From assembly GCA_947440715.1 (NCBI GenBank), contig CANETI010000039.1:1-11464 (forward strand): DNA of 11,464 nt, given 5' to 3'. The notes under the pieces are model-generated. The model worked only from the letters and a program-made list of their open reading frames with translations. It did not search any database and was not told the DNA's origin. Source of the stretch: Planctomycetota bacterium. GTDB lineage: Bacteria; Planctomycetota; UBA11346. Made by a program: the position numbers and the translations under genes. How positions within the stretch are numbered: position 1 is the stretch's first letter; each line of letters opens with the position of its first letter. Below, piece by piece: positions 1-6,563 of this stretch.

Positions 1-821
1 CGGCGATGTCGGTCAAAGTCGTGCGCCGTTATTTGGGTGAAGAACGCCACGCGGTCCCGGTGGGTGTCCAATTTATGGCAGCAGATGAAGTGCATCTCGG
101 TGAAAGTATTCAAGCCGCGGAAAAGCTGGGGGTTTCGTGGATTGATCTTAATTTTGGTTGTCCGGTACCGGTAGTATTTAATAAATGTGCTGGCTCTGCG
201 CTGCTCAATCATCCTGAGGTATTAGCGCGCATAACCAAGACAGCGGTACAGGCGGCGAGTGGTCCCGTGTCAGTGAAAATTCGTGCGGGCGTCAACGATC
301 CGCATCGTTTGCGCGAAATTGTTGCTGCGGTGGTTGATAGCGGCGCGGCGATGTTAACCGTTCATGCTCGTCTGCGAATTCAGGCGTATTCGCAACCAGC
401 CACGTGGTCGTGGTTGACGACGGCGCGTGAAGCACGTGATCAACAAAGCCGGCGTATTCCGATTATTGGGAATGGTGGAGTTGAAAATGCTGCTGATGTC
501 AAACGGATGCGTGAGGAAACTGGTTGCGACGGCGTCATGATCGGTCGCGCGGCATTGGCTGATCCGTGGATTTTTGCCCAGGCTGCGGATGCGCTACCGC
601 CAACGCCGGCGCAGGCCGCTCAATTTGCTTTAATTTATGCTGATGCGGTTGCTGCCCTGCGTGGACCGCGTGGTAGTTTCGCTAAACTGAAACAATTAAT
701 TCGTTATTATCGCGCTGGCGGTTTATTTGTTAATGATGAGGTATCACGCACGGCATTGTTGCGTTGCGATGATCTGACAAACGTGCGCCGATGGTTTGAA
801 GAACGTCAAGGAATCGCGTAA
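1..821 (+). CDS. dusB: tRNA-dihydrouridine synthase, DusB/NifR3-like (5' partial)
   Basis: Flavoenzyme that reduces specific uridines of tRNA to dihydrouridine using FMN and NAD(P)H, in the cytoplasm. Counting from the ATG at base 6, the sequence shows the LNFGCP motif with the expected catalytic Cys52, followed by the AGSALL stretch typical of DusB. The FMN-binding lysine is Lys91 (SVKIRAG) and a VHAR motif holds His120. The FMN phosphate-binding parts are IIGNGG (153-158) and MIGRAALADPWIF (178-190). The last 60 or so residues are helical, as in the tRNA-binding domain. Family members are about 320-340 residues and begin with a conserved APMAGVTD-like strand that is missing here, so the true start lies upstream of the window and the ATG at 6 is internal. 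The usual ARTREQ-like segment reads ARLRIQAYSQPATW, a mild deviation. The last 16 bases overlap the convergent maf gene. Family membership is secure; the DusB subgroup is likely. Confidence 0.92.
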   Translation, partial: AMSVKVVRRYLGEERHAVPVGVQFMAADEVHLGESIQAAEKLGVSWIDLNFGCPVPVVFNKCAGSALLNHPEVLARITKTAVQAASGPVSVKIRAGVNDPHRLREIVAAVVDSGAAMLTVHARLRIQAYSQPATWSWLTTAREARDQQSRRIPIIGNGGVENAADVKRMREETGCDGVMIGRAALADPWIFAQAADALPPTPAQAAQFALIYADAVAALRGPRGSFAKLKQLIRYYRAGGLFVNDEVSRTALLRCDDLTNVRRWFEERQGIA

Positions 822-1402
822 CCAAAGCCAGATAAGATGCGCGTTAGCGCAATAAGTGGTAGTCCAGTTATCGCGCTGTGGTCAGCCGATTCAATTGACG
901 AGAATAAACTAATGCCGCGTGCTTCTAATTTATAGGCACCAGCACAATCCAGTGGCATGTCAGCAGCGACGTAGCGAGAAAGCTCGGTGGTCGTCAAGGT
1001 ACGCATGGTGAGGGTGGTGATGTCGGTATGCCGTTGGATCAGTGAGCCTTGTTGCACGACCATTGCCGTAATGAGGACGTGTGTTCGTCCACTTAAGCGC
1101 GCCAATTGGGCGACTGCTTTTTCAACGGTACCCGGCTTTCCGATAATGTGCCAGCCATCGGTGTCTTCATAGGCGGCCACTTGATCGCTACCGATAACCA
1201 CGGCTTGAGGTTGGTTCGTAGCGATGCTGTCGGCTTTGGCGGCGGCTAAGTATTCGGCTAATTGCTGTGGTTGCAGCGCTGGATCTTTCAACGCTTCCTC
1301 GTCGCAGGTCGGGGCCATGACTTGAAAAGGAACCCCTAAACGTTCCAGCAATTGCCGACGATAACAAGACGTACTGCCAAGAATCAACGGTGGTTGCGAC
1401 AT
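806..1402 (-). CDS. yceF: Maf/YceF-like nucleoside triphosphate pyrophosphatase
   Basis: Cytoplasmic house-cleaning enzyme that hydrolyses non-canonical nucleoside triphosphates to monophosphate and pyrophosphate; the YceF branch prefers 7-methyl-GTP. The 198-residue protein opens with LILGSTSCYRRQLLERLG, the S-x-S-x-x-RR substrate-binding signature (residues 10-16). GSDQV at 71-75 contains the catalytic Asp73, GKP at 88-90 supplies a conserved lysine, and DCAGAYK (152-158) plus TGLPLIAL (179-186) match the YceF subgroup rather than the YhdE (dTTPase) subgroup. The frame stays open to 1450, but conserved sequence begins directly after the ATG at 1402, so that start is chosen; ATG at 1429 is the alternative. 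No clear Shine-Dalgarno sequence precedes either. The gene is divergent from folE2 and converges with dus, sharing 16 bases of coding sequence at their 3' ends. Confidence 0.9.
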   Translation of the reverse strand: MSQPPLILGSTSCYRRQLLERLGVPFQVMAPTCDEEALKDPALQPQQLAEYLAAAKADSIATNQPQAVVIGSDQVAAYEDTDGWHIIGKPGTVEKAVAQLARLSGRTHVLITAMVVQQGSLIQRHTDITTLTMRTLTTTELSRYVAADMPLDCAGAYKLEARGISLFSSIESADHSAITGLPLIALTRILSGFGYAIP

Positions 1403-1543
1403 GGTGGCATGCTTGAGCCGAAGCAGCATGGTGCAAGTCCGTCTCCACATTATTGGCGTGAGGTAGGTTCAGTTGACAACACTTGTTCGGACGCTCCCAA
1501 TTGTGAGGCTTCCGCCCAGTCAATCGTTCAACGCCGCTGACCT
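1403..1543. promoter_or_regulatory. Divergent intergenic promoter region, maf / folE2
   Basis: This 141-base stretch separates two divergently read genes and must carry both promoters. On the minus strand a TTGTCA (complement of 1474-1479) lies 19 bases from AATAAT (complement of 1449-1454), which would start the maf transcript near 1442. On the plus strand TTGACA at 1473-1478 is a perfect -35 match, but nothing close to TATAAT follows at 16-18 bases. Around it, GTTGACAAC (1472-1480) and AACACTTGTT (1479-1488) are short overlapping inverted repeats that could bind a regulator. Many folE2 genes are under Zur, but I see no recognisable Zur box. Assignment rests on base patterns only. Confidence 0.3.
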
Positions 1544-2512
1544 ATGCCACCAAACAATCCATTTCCTGATGAGCCACCAATGGCTACTAGTTCGCCGATG
1601 CCCGATGTGGCTACGGAGTCTCGAACCCGTTTTGGTGGTACGCTCGACAAAGTCGGCATGACTGACATCGAAGTGCCGGTGCGCTTTCGCGATAATGAGG
1701 GCAATTTGGTCCTGTGCCCAGCTAAGGCAGATGCCTTTGTCAGTTTAGATGAAGCCAACGCGCGCGGTATTCATATGTCGCGCTTGTTCCTGAGTTTGCA
1801 GGAAATCTTAGCGGGAGAAGAATTACATTTGACGCAAGTAAAGCGTTTATTGACACAATTTGTTGATTCGCACACGGGCATTAGCCAATCAAGTTATGTG
1901 CGTATCGCCTTTGATTTGCCGGTTCGCCGTAAAGCCCTGATTAGTGAAAATATTTCTTGGCGCACTTATCCGGTAACTATTTCGGGTGATTTGCGTGATG
2001 GCAAATATCGTTTTGTCGTCGGTGTATCGGTTGCTTATTCCAGTACGTGTCCGTGTTCTGCCGCGCTCGCCCGGCAATTAATTCAAGAAAAATTTCGCGC
2101 TGATTTTTCTGACCAATCGCAAGTTGGCGTTGACGCCATGGCCACGTGGTTAGGTAAAGAAACGTCCATCGTGGCGACGCCGCATAGCCAGCGTAGTTAC
2201 GCTCATTTACAAGTCGAGGTCAGTGACGTTGACCAAGCTCCAACGTTTGTGCAGTTAATTGATTTGGTCGAGGGCGCGCTTAAAACGCCAGTGCAAGCCG
2301 CCGTTAAACGCGAAGACGAACAAGAATTTGCCCGCTTGAATGGCGCGAACCTGATGTTCTGCGAAGATGCTGGGCGAAAGCTCAAAGCCGCATTATCGAA
2401 GGATAAGCGCTACAGTGATTTCCGTTTAGAAGCGGTCCATGTCGAAAGTCTGCACCCACACAATGCGGTAAGTATTGTGGTAAAGGGTGTTCCTGGCGGA
2501 TTCCGCGCCTGA
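1544..2512 (+). CDS. folE2: GTP cyclohydrolase FolE2 (type IB)
   Basis: Converts GTP to 7,8-dihydroneopterin triphosphate, the first step of tetrahydrofolate and, in many bacteria, queuosine synthesis. FolE2 enzymes replace the zinc-dependent FolE and can use other divalent metals. The 322-residue product has LDKVGMTDIEVPV (34-46), GIHMSR (75-80), the STCPC cysteine motif (167-171), HSQRS (214-218) and MFCEDAGR (271-278). ESLHPHNAV (301-309) completes the C-terminal signature. About 40 residues separate the CPC and HSQRS motifs, as in the longer FolE2 subfamily, where the segment begins SAALARQLIQ; this one does the same. The N-terminal 18-20 residues are Pro-rich and not conserved, so starts at 1580 or at 1598 (MPDVAT, resembling many FolE2 N-termini) are possible; none has a good ribosome binding site. 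Activity call is confident, exact start is not. Confidence 0.94.
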   Translation: MPPNNPFPDEPPMATSSPMPDVATESRTRFGGTLDKVGMTDIEVPVRFRDNEGNLVLCPAKADAFVSLDEANARGIHMSRLFLSLQEILAGEELHLTQVKRLLTQFVDSHTGISQSSYVRIAFDLPVRRKALISENISWRTYPVTISGDLRDGKYRFVVGVSVAYSSTCPCSAALARQLIQEKFRADFSDQSQVGVDAMATWLGKETSIVATPHSQRSYAHLQVEVSDVDQAPTFVQLIDLVEGALKTPVQAAVKREDEQEFARLNGANLMFCEDAGRKLKAALSKDKRYSDFRLEAVHVESLHPHNAVSIVVKGVPGGFRA

Positions 2513-2578
2513 CACGACTTTTCGCACGGCGACTATTCACGACTTGTTGACGGGGCGATTCAGAGCTAGTCTCGTAAC

Positions 2579-2935
2579 ATGCCAATCGAACCTCTTGTCG
2601 TTACACTATCTGATGGCCAAAAAGTCGAAGCCATGAAGCGCTTCCGTGCGCGTTATGCCGATGAATTGACGAAGGTCGAAGCAGATCTCACGGAAGTCTT
2701 GACCCAGGTCGCTGAGGCCGAATTCCTCGTGCCGTATTTAGGCGAACAACCGGAATTGGTGGAGCAGCGCAAACGTAAAGATGAAGCGGATGTGTTACAA
2801 AAACGCCGCAATTATTTACACAAAATTATTGCTCGTTTGGATGAATACACGCCACAACAAAAACCAGTCACGACTCAAGCCCCAGGCGGTGGTGGCGCAC
2901 CAGCCACGCGGCCGGGCGGCATTAAACGTTATTAA
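2579..2935 (+). CDS. Small charged coiled-coil protein, function unknown
   Basis: I do not recognise this 118-residue protein. Residues 10-85 are strongly charged and helical, rich in Glu, Lys, Arg and Ala with leucines or valines at heptad-like spacing (for example VEADLTEVLTQVAEAE), and a Pro at 52 splits the helix into two parts, which suggests a helical hairpin or coiled coil. The C-terminal tail from about residue 92 turns Pro/Thr/Gly-rich, has a GGGG run near 102-105, and ends in a basic-aromatic IKRY. There is no signal peptide, membrane segment, cysteine or catalytic motif. The ATG at 2579 follows folE2 by 66 bases and lacks a clear Shine-Dalgarno sequence. The stop lies about 20 bases before the acetyltransferase start, so it is probably cotranscribed with it. 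The smooth codon use like that of its neighbours and the uninterrupted frame support a real gene. Confidence 0.68.
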   Translation: MPIEPLVVTLSDGQKVEAMKRFRARYADELTKVEADLTEVLTQVAEAEFLVPYLGEQPELVEQRKRKDEADVLQKRRNYLHKIIARLDEYTPQQKPVTTQAPGGGGAPATRPGGIKRY

Positions 2936-2957
2936 CTTCCGGCCCTAGGTGCCGGTT

Positions 2958-3440
2958 ATGAACACTCAATTATCGTCCTTACTGGTTCGCCCAGCTTTGC
3001 TCAAAGATGTCCCAGGCATTCATGGCCTGTTGGCTCCGTGGGCTGATCGTAAAATGTTATTGCCACGGCCGCTGAGCGAACTCTATGAGAACGTGCGCGA
3101 CTTTATTGTTTGTGAAGCTGAAGTCGGCGGTTTGGTCGGATGCGCTGCACTGCATATTGACACCGATAAAATAGCCGAGCTCAAAGCGCTCGCCGTGGCA
3201 GAATCGGCGCATGGTCGTGGCGCTGGTCGGTTGTTGGTTGAAGGTTGCTGTGACGAAGCACGAAAAATTGGCTTGGAACGAGTATTTTGTCTGACGTACC
3301 AAGTTGATTTTTTTACCAAATTAGGCTTCGCTAAAGTCGATCGCTCACGTCTCCCTGACAAAGTCTGGAGCGAGTGTATTCGTTGTCATCGCTTTTTGGA
3401 TTGCGATGAAGTGGCGATGTGGCGTAAAGTGAGCGTCTAG
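2958..3440 (+). CDS. GNAT acetyltransferase, probable N-acetylglutamate synthase (ArgA-like, short form)
   Basis: A single GNAT-fold domain of 160 residues resembling the stand-alone acetyltransferase domain of N-acetylglutamate synthase, which acetylates glutamate from acetyl-CoA to start arginine synthesis. Visible features are VRPALLKDVPGIHGL (10-24), LLPRPLSELYENVRDF (34-49), GCAALHI (61-67), LKALAV (75-80) and the acetyl-CoA pyrophosphate loop HGRGAG (85-90). VFCLTY (109-114), FFTKLGF (118-124), LPDKVW (132-137) and a C-x2-C-x5-CDE tail (Cys140, Cys143, Cys149) complete a pattern typical of this subgroup. No amino-acid-kinase domain is attached, so it is the short form. The chosen ATG has AGG eight bases upstream; an in-frame GTG at 2949 is the alternative. 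No other arginine gene lies in the window, so the substrate rests on sequence resemblance. Its stop overlaps the next start by one base. Confidence 0.82.
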   Translation: MNTQLSSLLVRPALLKDVPGIHGLLAPWADRKMLLPRPLSELYENVRDFIVCEAEVGGLVGCAALHIDTDKIAELKALAVAESAHGRGAGRLLVEGCCDEARKIGLERVFCLTYQVDFFTKLGFAKVDRSRLPDKVWSECIRCHRFLDCDEVAMWRKVSV

Positions 3441-4117
3441 TGTGGCTGTGGCCGCGCTATTGGCTGCGGCGAATATTATTCGCCACACCGCTGCGTCGCT
3501 TGGTTTTTCCGCGTTATCAATACGCCTACGCGCCACGCCAATTAGCGATCTTACTGGATCTTGTCGATGAAGCGCGCGCACAAACAGGTGACTTAGCCGA
3601 AATTGGTTGTTTCGTTGGTGCGACGACGATTTTTCTCAATCGACATTTACAAGCCGTGCATGATCAGCGCCGTTATTTTGCCGTCGATACGTTTAACGGT
3701 TTTACCCGCGCCGACGTGGCCATCGAGGAACAGCAACGCGGCAAAGCGATTCAGGCCGTGGAGCGCGATTGTTTATTTGCCATGAACAGCAAACCGTGGT
3801 TCGATTATACCATGTCGTTAAATGGTATCAGCGATGTCACCAGCATCGCTGGCGATATTGCCACCGTATCGCTAGCGAATCACAGTAAACGTCTGTGTTT
3901 CGCGCTCATTGATGTCGACTTATATGTACCAACGTGTGCCGCCCTCGCACAAGTCTGGCCGCTATTAGCCCCTGGTGGTATTATTGTTATTGATGACTGT
4001 GCGGCAAATCACGTCTTCGATGGATCGCGTGCGGCGTGGTTAGAATTTATTAATAAGCATGGCGTCAGCGAAGTGTTACTGGCCGATAAATTAGCCGTCA
4101 TTCGCAAACCGCTTTAG
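3440..4117 (+). CDS. TylF/MycF-like class I SAM-dependent methyltransferase
   Basis: A 225-residue protein with the TylF/macrocin-O-methyltransferase pattern; such enzymes transfer a methyl group from SAM, often to sugar hydroxyls, with bound magnesium. The SAM loop is EIGCFVGATT (54-63), the strand-2 acidic region is VDTFNGF (82-88), and the two aspartate clusters IDVDLY (157-162) and VIDDCA (183-188) match the family's metal and catalytic region, followed by a PLLAPGG turn (174-180). The first 25 residues are rich in Trp, Arg and hydrophobics and may lie on a membrane. The start is a GTG that shares its G with the TAG stop of the acetyltransferase gene, which implies translational coupling; no nearby ATG would keep the conserved core. 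The natural substrate (glycan, lipid or small molecule) cannot be told from sequence. It ends 12 bases before the convergent ferredoxin gene. Confidence 0.8.
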   Translation: MWLWPRYWLRRILFATPLRRLVFPRYQYAYAPRQLAILLDLVDEARAQTGDLAEIGCFVGATTIFLNRHLQAVHDQRRYFAVDTFNGFTRADVAIEEQQRGKAIQAVERDCLFAMNSKPWFDYTMSLNGISDVTSIAGDIATVSLANHSKRLCFALIDVDLYVPTCAALAQVWPLLAPGGIIVIDDCAANHVFDGSRAAWLEFINKHGVSEVLLADKLAVIRKPL

Positions 4118-4129
4118 ATTAATTCAGCT

Positions 4130-4420
4130 TTATGCCGATGAAATCTTCTCTAGCGAAATAGCTTTTTCAGGACACGCCGTAACGCAGAGTCCGCACGCAT
4201 GACATAAATCGGCCTTCGGTGTGTATGCTTGTTTTCCACCATGAAAAAAAGTTTTGATGCGTCCGCGCAAGCTTAATTGACTGCGGTCTTCGGCAGATAA
4301 CAGATCTATCGCAAAAACGCCGTAGGGGCAAACGCGGACACAATCGCCTTTGGCTTCACAACGGTTGCGGTCGATAATAGGTCGCACGCGACCGGCGTCT
4401 GGGGCACAGGCTTCAGGCAT
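4130..4420 (-). CDS. Dicluster ferredoxin, probable 7Fe type
   Basis: A 96-residue cytoplasmic electron carrier with two iron-sulfur motifs. The second, Cys73-x2-Cys76-x2-Cys79-x3-Cys83-Pro, is a standard [4Fe-4S] set. The first is Cys21-x5-Cys27-x3-Cys31-Pro: the expected second cysteine is Lys24, the arrangement that in 7Fe ferredoxins goes with a [3Fe-4S] cluster. Between them lies a linker with RGRIKTFFHGGKQAY (52-66), characteristic of a small ferredoxin family also seen in proteobacteria. Upstream frame sequence stays open to 4744, but that part is antisense to acs and carries no conserved residues, so the ATG at 4420, ten codons before the conserved IIDRNRC, is taken. The gene converges with the methyltransferase (12-base gap) and is divergent from acs. 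Its redox partner is unknown. Confidence 0.86.
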   Translation of the reverse strand: MPEACAPDAGRVRPIIDRNRCEAKGDCVRVCPYGVFAIDLLSAEDRSQLSLRGRIKTFFHGGKQAYTPKADLCHACGLCVTACPEKAISLEKISSA

Positions 4421-4573
4421 GGCGAATGCTGACACAGTGGATGCGGAATCAACATCCGAATGCCATCTGTGGATGCATCTGAGTAGGTGAGATACCCAAG
4501 GCGGGTCTTGAGCCAGCCGAGCGCTGCATATTACCATCGGCCCATCAGTTGCTGATTCATCACGGAGTTGCCC
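4421..4573. promoter_or_regulatory. Divergent intergenic region, ferredoxin / acs
   Basis: A 153-base region feeding two divergent genes. It contains a direct repeat GTGGATGC at 4437-4444 and 4469-4476 (32 bases apart, close to three helical turns), which could be paired operator half-sites. There is also a perfect small inverted repeat ATCAG-TTG-CTGAT at 4544-4556. A weak acs promoter may be TTGAGC (4508-4513) with TATTAC (4529-4534), though the 15-base spacer is short. The only clear translation signal is GGAG at 4564-4567, six bases before the acs ATG at 4574. All regulatory roles are inferred from pattern alone. Confidence 0.3.
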
Positions 4574-6526
4574 ATGTCTGACCTTAAAGCACATTATCCC
4601 GTTATTGCTCGGGTAAAAAAGGGCGCGCATGTGTCGTCGAAGGACGCTTACCAGAAATTGTACGATCAAAGCGTAAAGAACCCCGACAAGTTTTGGGGCA
4701 CGATGGCGAAAAAATTTCTGACTTGGAACACCGAATTTAAACAAGTCATCGCCGGTGAGTTTGCCGCTGGTACCGTGGCCTGGTTTCCAGGTGGTACTTT
4801 AAATGTCAGTGAAAATTGTCTGGATCGTCATTTGGAAAAGCGTGGCGATCAGGTCGCCATTTTATGGGAAGGTGATGAACCCGGTGATATTCGCCGCCTG
4901 ACCTATCGCGATATGCACGCTGAAGTCTGTCGATTAGCGAACGCCCTGCGCGCGCGAGGTGTGCGCAAAGGTGATCGCGTGGCCATTTATTTACCCATGG
5001 TGCCAGAAGCTGCGATATCGATGTTAGCTTGTGCGCGTATTGGTGCGGTGCATTCGGTTATTTTTGGTGGTTTTTCGGCCGATTCAGTTCGTGACCGCAT
5101 TCTCGATTCCGATTGTCGCGTGCTGATCACAGCGGATGAAGGTTTACGCGGTCAGAAAAAAGTGCCGTTGAAAAAGACGGTCGATCAAGCGCTCAGTTCC
5201 TGTCCTAATGTTCATACCGTGTTTGTTCTTGCCCGTACTGGTGCCGAAGTACCGATGAAGACGGGCCGCGATTTGCCCATGCGCGAAGCCATGGATGGGG
5301 AACGTCCGTGGTGTCCTGCCGAGCCGATGGATAGCGAAGATTTATTATTTTTACTCTATACCTCTGGCTCAACCGGCAAACCAAAGGGTGTGGCCCACAC
5401 CACCGCTGGTTATTTATTATATACGGCGATGACGCATAAATACGTTTTCGATTATCGCGAAGGCGACATTTACGCCTGTATGGCTGACGTTGGCTGGGTA
5501 ACAGGGCACAGTTACATTGTTTATGGTCCACTGTGCAATGGTGCGACATCGTTTATGTTTGAAGGTATTCCCACCTATCCGGATGCTGGACGATATTGGG
5601 ACATGGTTGAACGCCATGGCATCAATTCTTTTTACACCGCACCGACTGCCATTCGTGCTATTGCCAAAGATGGCGATGATTTCGTTACCAAATATGATCG
5701 CAAAAGTTTGCGCGTTTTAGGGAGCGTTGGCGAGCCGATTAATCCCGAAGCCTGGCGTTGGTATTACGAAGTGGTTGGTGAAAAACGCTGTTCTATTGTC
5801 GATACGTTTTGGCAAACGGAAACCGGCGGTCACATGATTACGCCACTGCCAGGTGCCATTGATTTAAAACCCGGCTCAGCAACGGTGCCATTCTTTGGCG
5901 TGGTTCCTGCGGTGTTGGATGAAAAAGGCGTTGAACTGCAGGGTAATGATGTCTCGGGCATCTTGGCGTTCAAAGCGCCCTGGCCTGGGATTGCACGTAC
6001 GATCTACGGCGACCATGCACGTTTTGTAAATACCTACTTTAAAATGTACCCAGGTTATTATTTCACCGGCGACGGCTGTCGTCGCGATAAAGATGGCTAT
6101 TATTGGATTACCGGACGCGTGGATGATGTCATTAATGTATCCGGTCACCGTATGGGAACGGCAGAAGTCGAAAGCGCATTGGCCGCACATCCAGGTTGCG
6201 CGGAAGCAGCGGTCGTTGGTTATCCACATGAAATTAAAGGCGCTGGTATTTTTGCTTATGTTATTTTGAAAGATGGATTCTGCGAAAGTCCGGATTTGAT
6301 TAAAGCGCTCAAAGACGAAGTGCGTAAAATTATCGGGCCAATCGCCACGCCAGATAAAATTCTGATCACCCCTGGTTTACCGAAAACACGTTCAGGGAAA
6401 ATCATGCGACGCATCTTGCGTAAAGTCGCTGCTCAAGAGATGGATAATCTTGGCGATATTAGCACTTTGGCGGATCCGTCGGTAGTGAAGTTATTGGTCG
6501 ATAAGCGTATGACGTTGGGCGCGTGA
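4574..6526 (+). CDS. acs: Acetyl-CoA synthetase (AMP-forming)
   Basis: Activates acetate to acetyl-CoA through an acetyl-AMP intermediate, feeding central metabolism in the cytoplasm. At 650 residues it is the family's usual length. The nucleotide-binding loop YTSGSTGKPKG sits at 262-272, the acetate-pocket and ATP motif DTFWQTETGG at 410-419 (Trp413), the hinge GRVDDVINVSGHR starts at 514 with Asp517, and the C-terminal PKTRSGKIMRR contains Lys609. Asp517 and Lys609 carry the same numbers as the hinge aspartate and the regulatory acetylated lysine of Salmonella Acs, so control by reversible lysine acetylation is plausible. ATG at 4574 is preferred over the in-frame TTG at 4568 because GGAG lies six bases upstream, one of the few good ribosome binding sites in the window. 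It is divergent from the ferredoxin gene and converges with the kinase gene. Confidence 0.97.
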   Translation: MSDLKAHYPVIARVKKGAHVSSKDAYQKLYDQSVKNPDKFWGTMAKKFLTWNTEFKQVIAGEFAAGTVAWFPGGTLNVSENCLDRHLEKRGDQVAILWEGDEPGDIRRLTYRDMHAEVCRLANALRARGVRKGDRVAIYLPMVPEAAISMLACARIGAVHSVIFGGFSADSVRDRILDSDCRVLITADEGLRGQKKVPLKKTVDQALSSCPNVHTVFVLARTGAEVPMKTGRDLPMREAMDGERPWCPAEPMDSEDLLFLLYTSGSTGKPKGVAHTTAGYLLYTAMTHKYVFDYREGDIYACMADVGWVTGHSYIVYGPLCNGATSFMFEGIPTYPDAGRYWDMVERHGINSFYTAPTAIRAIAKDGDDFVTKYDRKSLRVLGSVGEPINPEAWRWYYEVVGEKRCSIVDTFWQTETGGHMITPLPGAIDLKPGSATVPFFGVVPAVLDEKGVELQGNDVSGILAFKAPWPGIARTIYGDHARFVNTYFKMYPGYYFTGDGCRRDKDGYYWITGRVDDVINVSGHRMGTAEVESALAAHPGCAEAAVVGYPHEIKGAGIFAYVILKDGFCESPDLIKALKDEVRKIIGPIATPDKILITPGLPKTRSGKIMRRILRKVAAQEMDNLGDISTLADPSVVKLLVDKRMTLGA

Positions 6527-6556
6527 GCGCGCGTAAGTGCGCAAAAGTGCGCAAAA
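6527..6556. repeat. Decamer tandem repeat between acs and kinase genes
   Basis: Directly after the acs stop codon the sequence holds two identical copies of GTGCGCAAAA (6537-6546 and 6547-6556), preceded by a diverged unit GCGCGCGTAA (6527-6536). Three units therefore fill most of the 37-base gap between the convergent stops. Purpose unknown; slippage or a short protein-binding site are possible. Confidence 0.6.
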
Positions 6557-6563
6557 GAATTAT

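Noticed and set aside
1188..1540. Small overlapping open frames between maf and folE2 (for example 1352-1540 plus, 1188-1523 minus)
   Set aside because: They overlap the well-supported maf gene in other frames, have no recognisable motifs and look like out-of-frame reading of coding DNA.
1403..1543. Zur operator upstream of folE2
   Set aside because: No inverted repeat resembling known Zur boxes; the short GTTGACAAC palindrome is too small and is shared with a -35-like TTGACA.
2513..2578. Direct repeat CACGACTT (2513-2520 and 2538-2545) and a TTGAC sequence as a promoter for the small coiled-coil gene
   Set aside because: The repeat is short and no acceptable -10 follows the TTGAC at a normal distance, so I do not list it as a promoter.
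4421..4744. N-terminal extension of the ferredoxin frame by 108 residues, with hydrophobic segments
   Set aside because: The extension runs antisense through the first 170 bases of acs and through the intergenic region, carries no conserved residues, and the ferredoxin fold is complete from the ATG at 4420.
5205..6229. Antisense frames of 60-117 codons inside acs
   Set aside because: They are His/Cys/Arg-rich noise opposite a strongly conserved gene, with no domain and no start signal.
6537..6556. Short repeats as a CRISPR-like array
   Set aside because: Units are only ten bases, directly adjacent with no spacers, and there is no cas gene.
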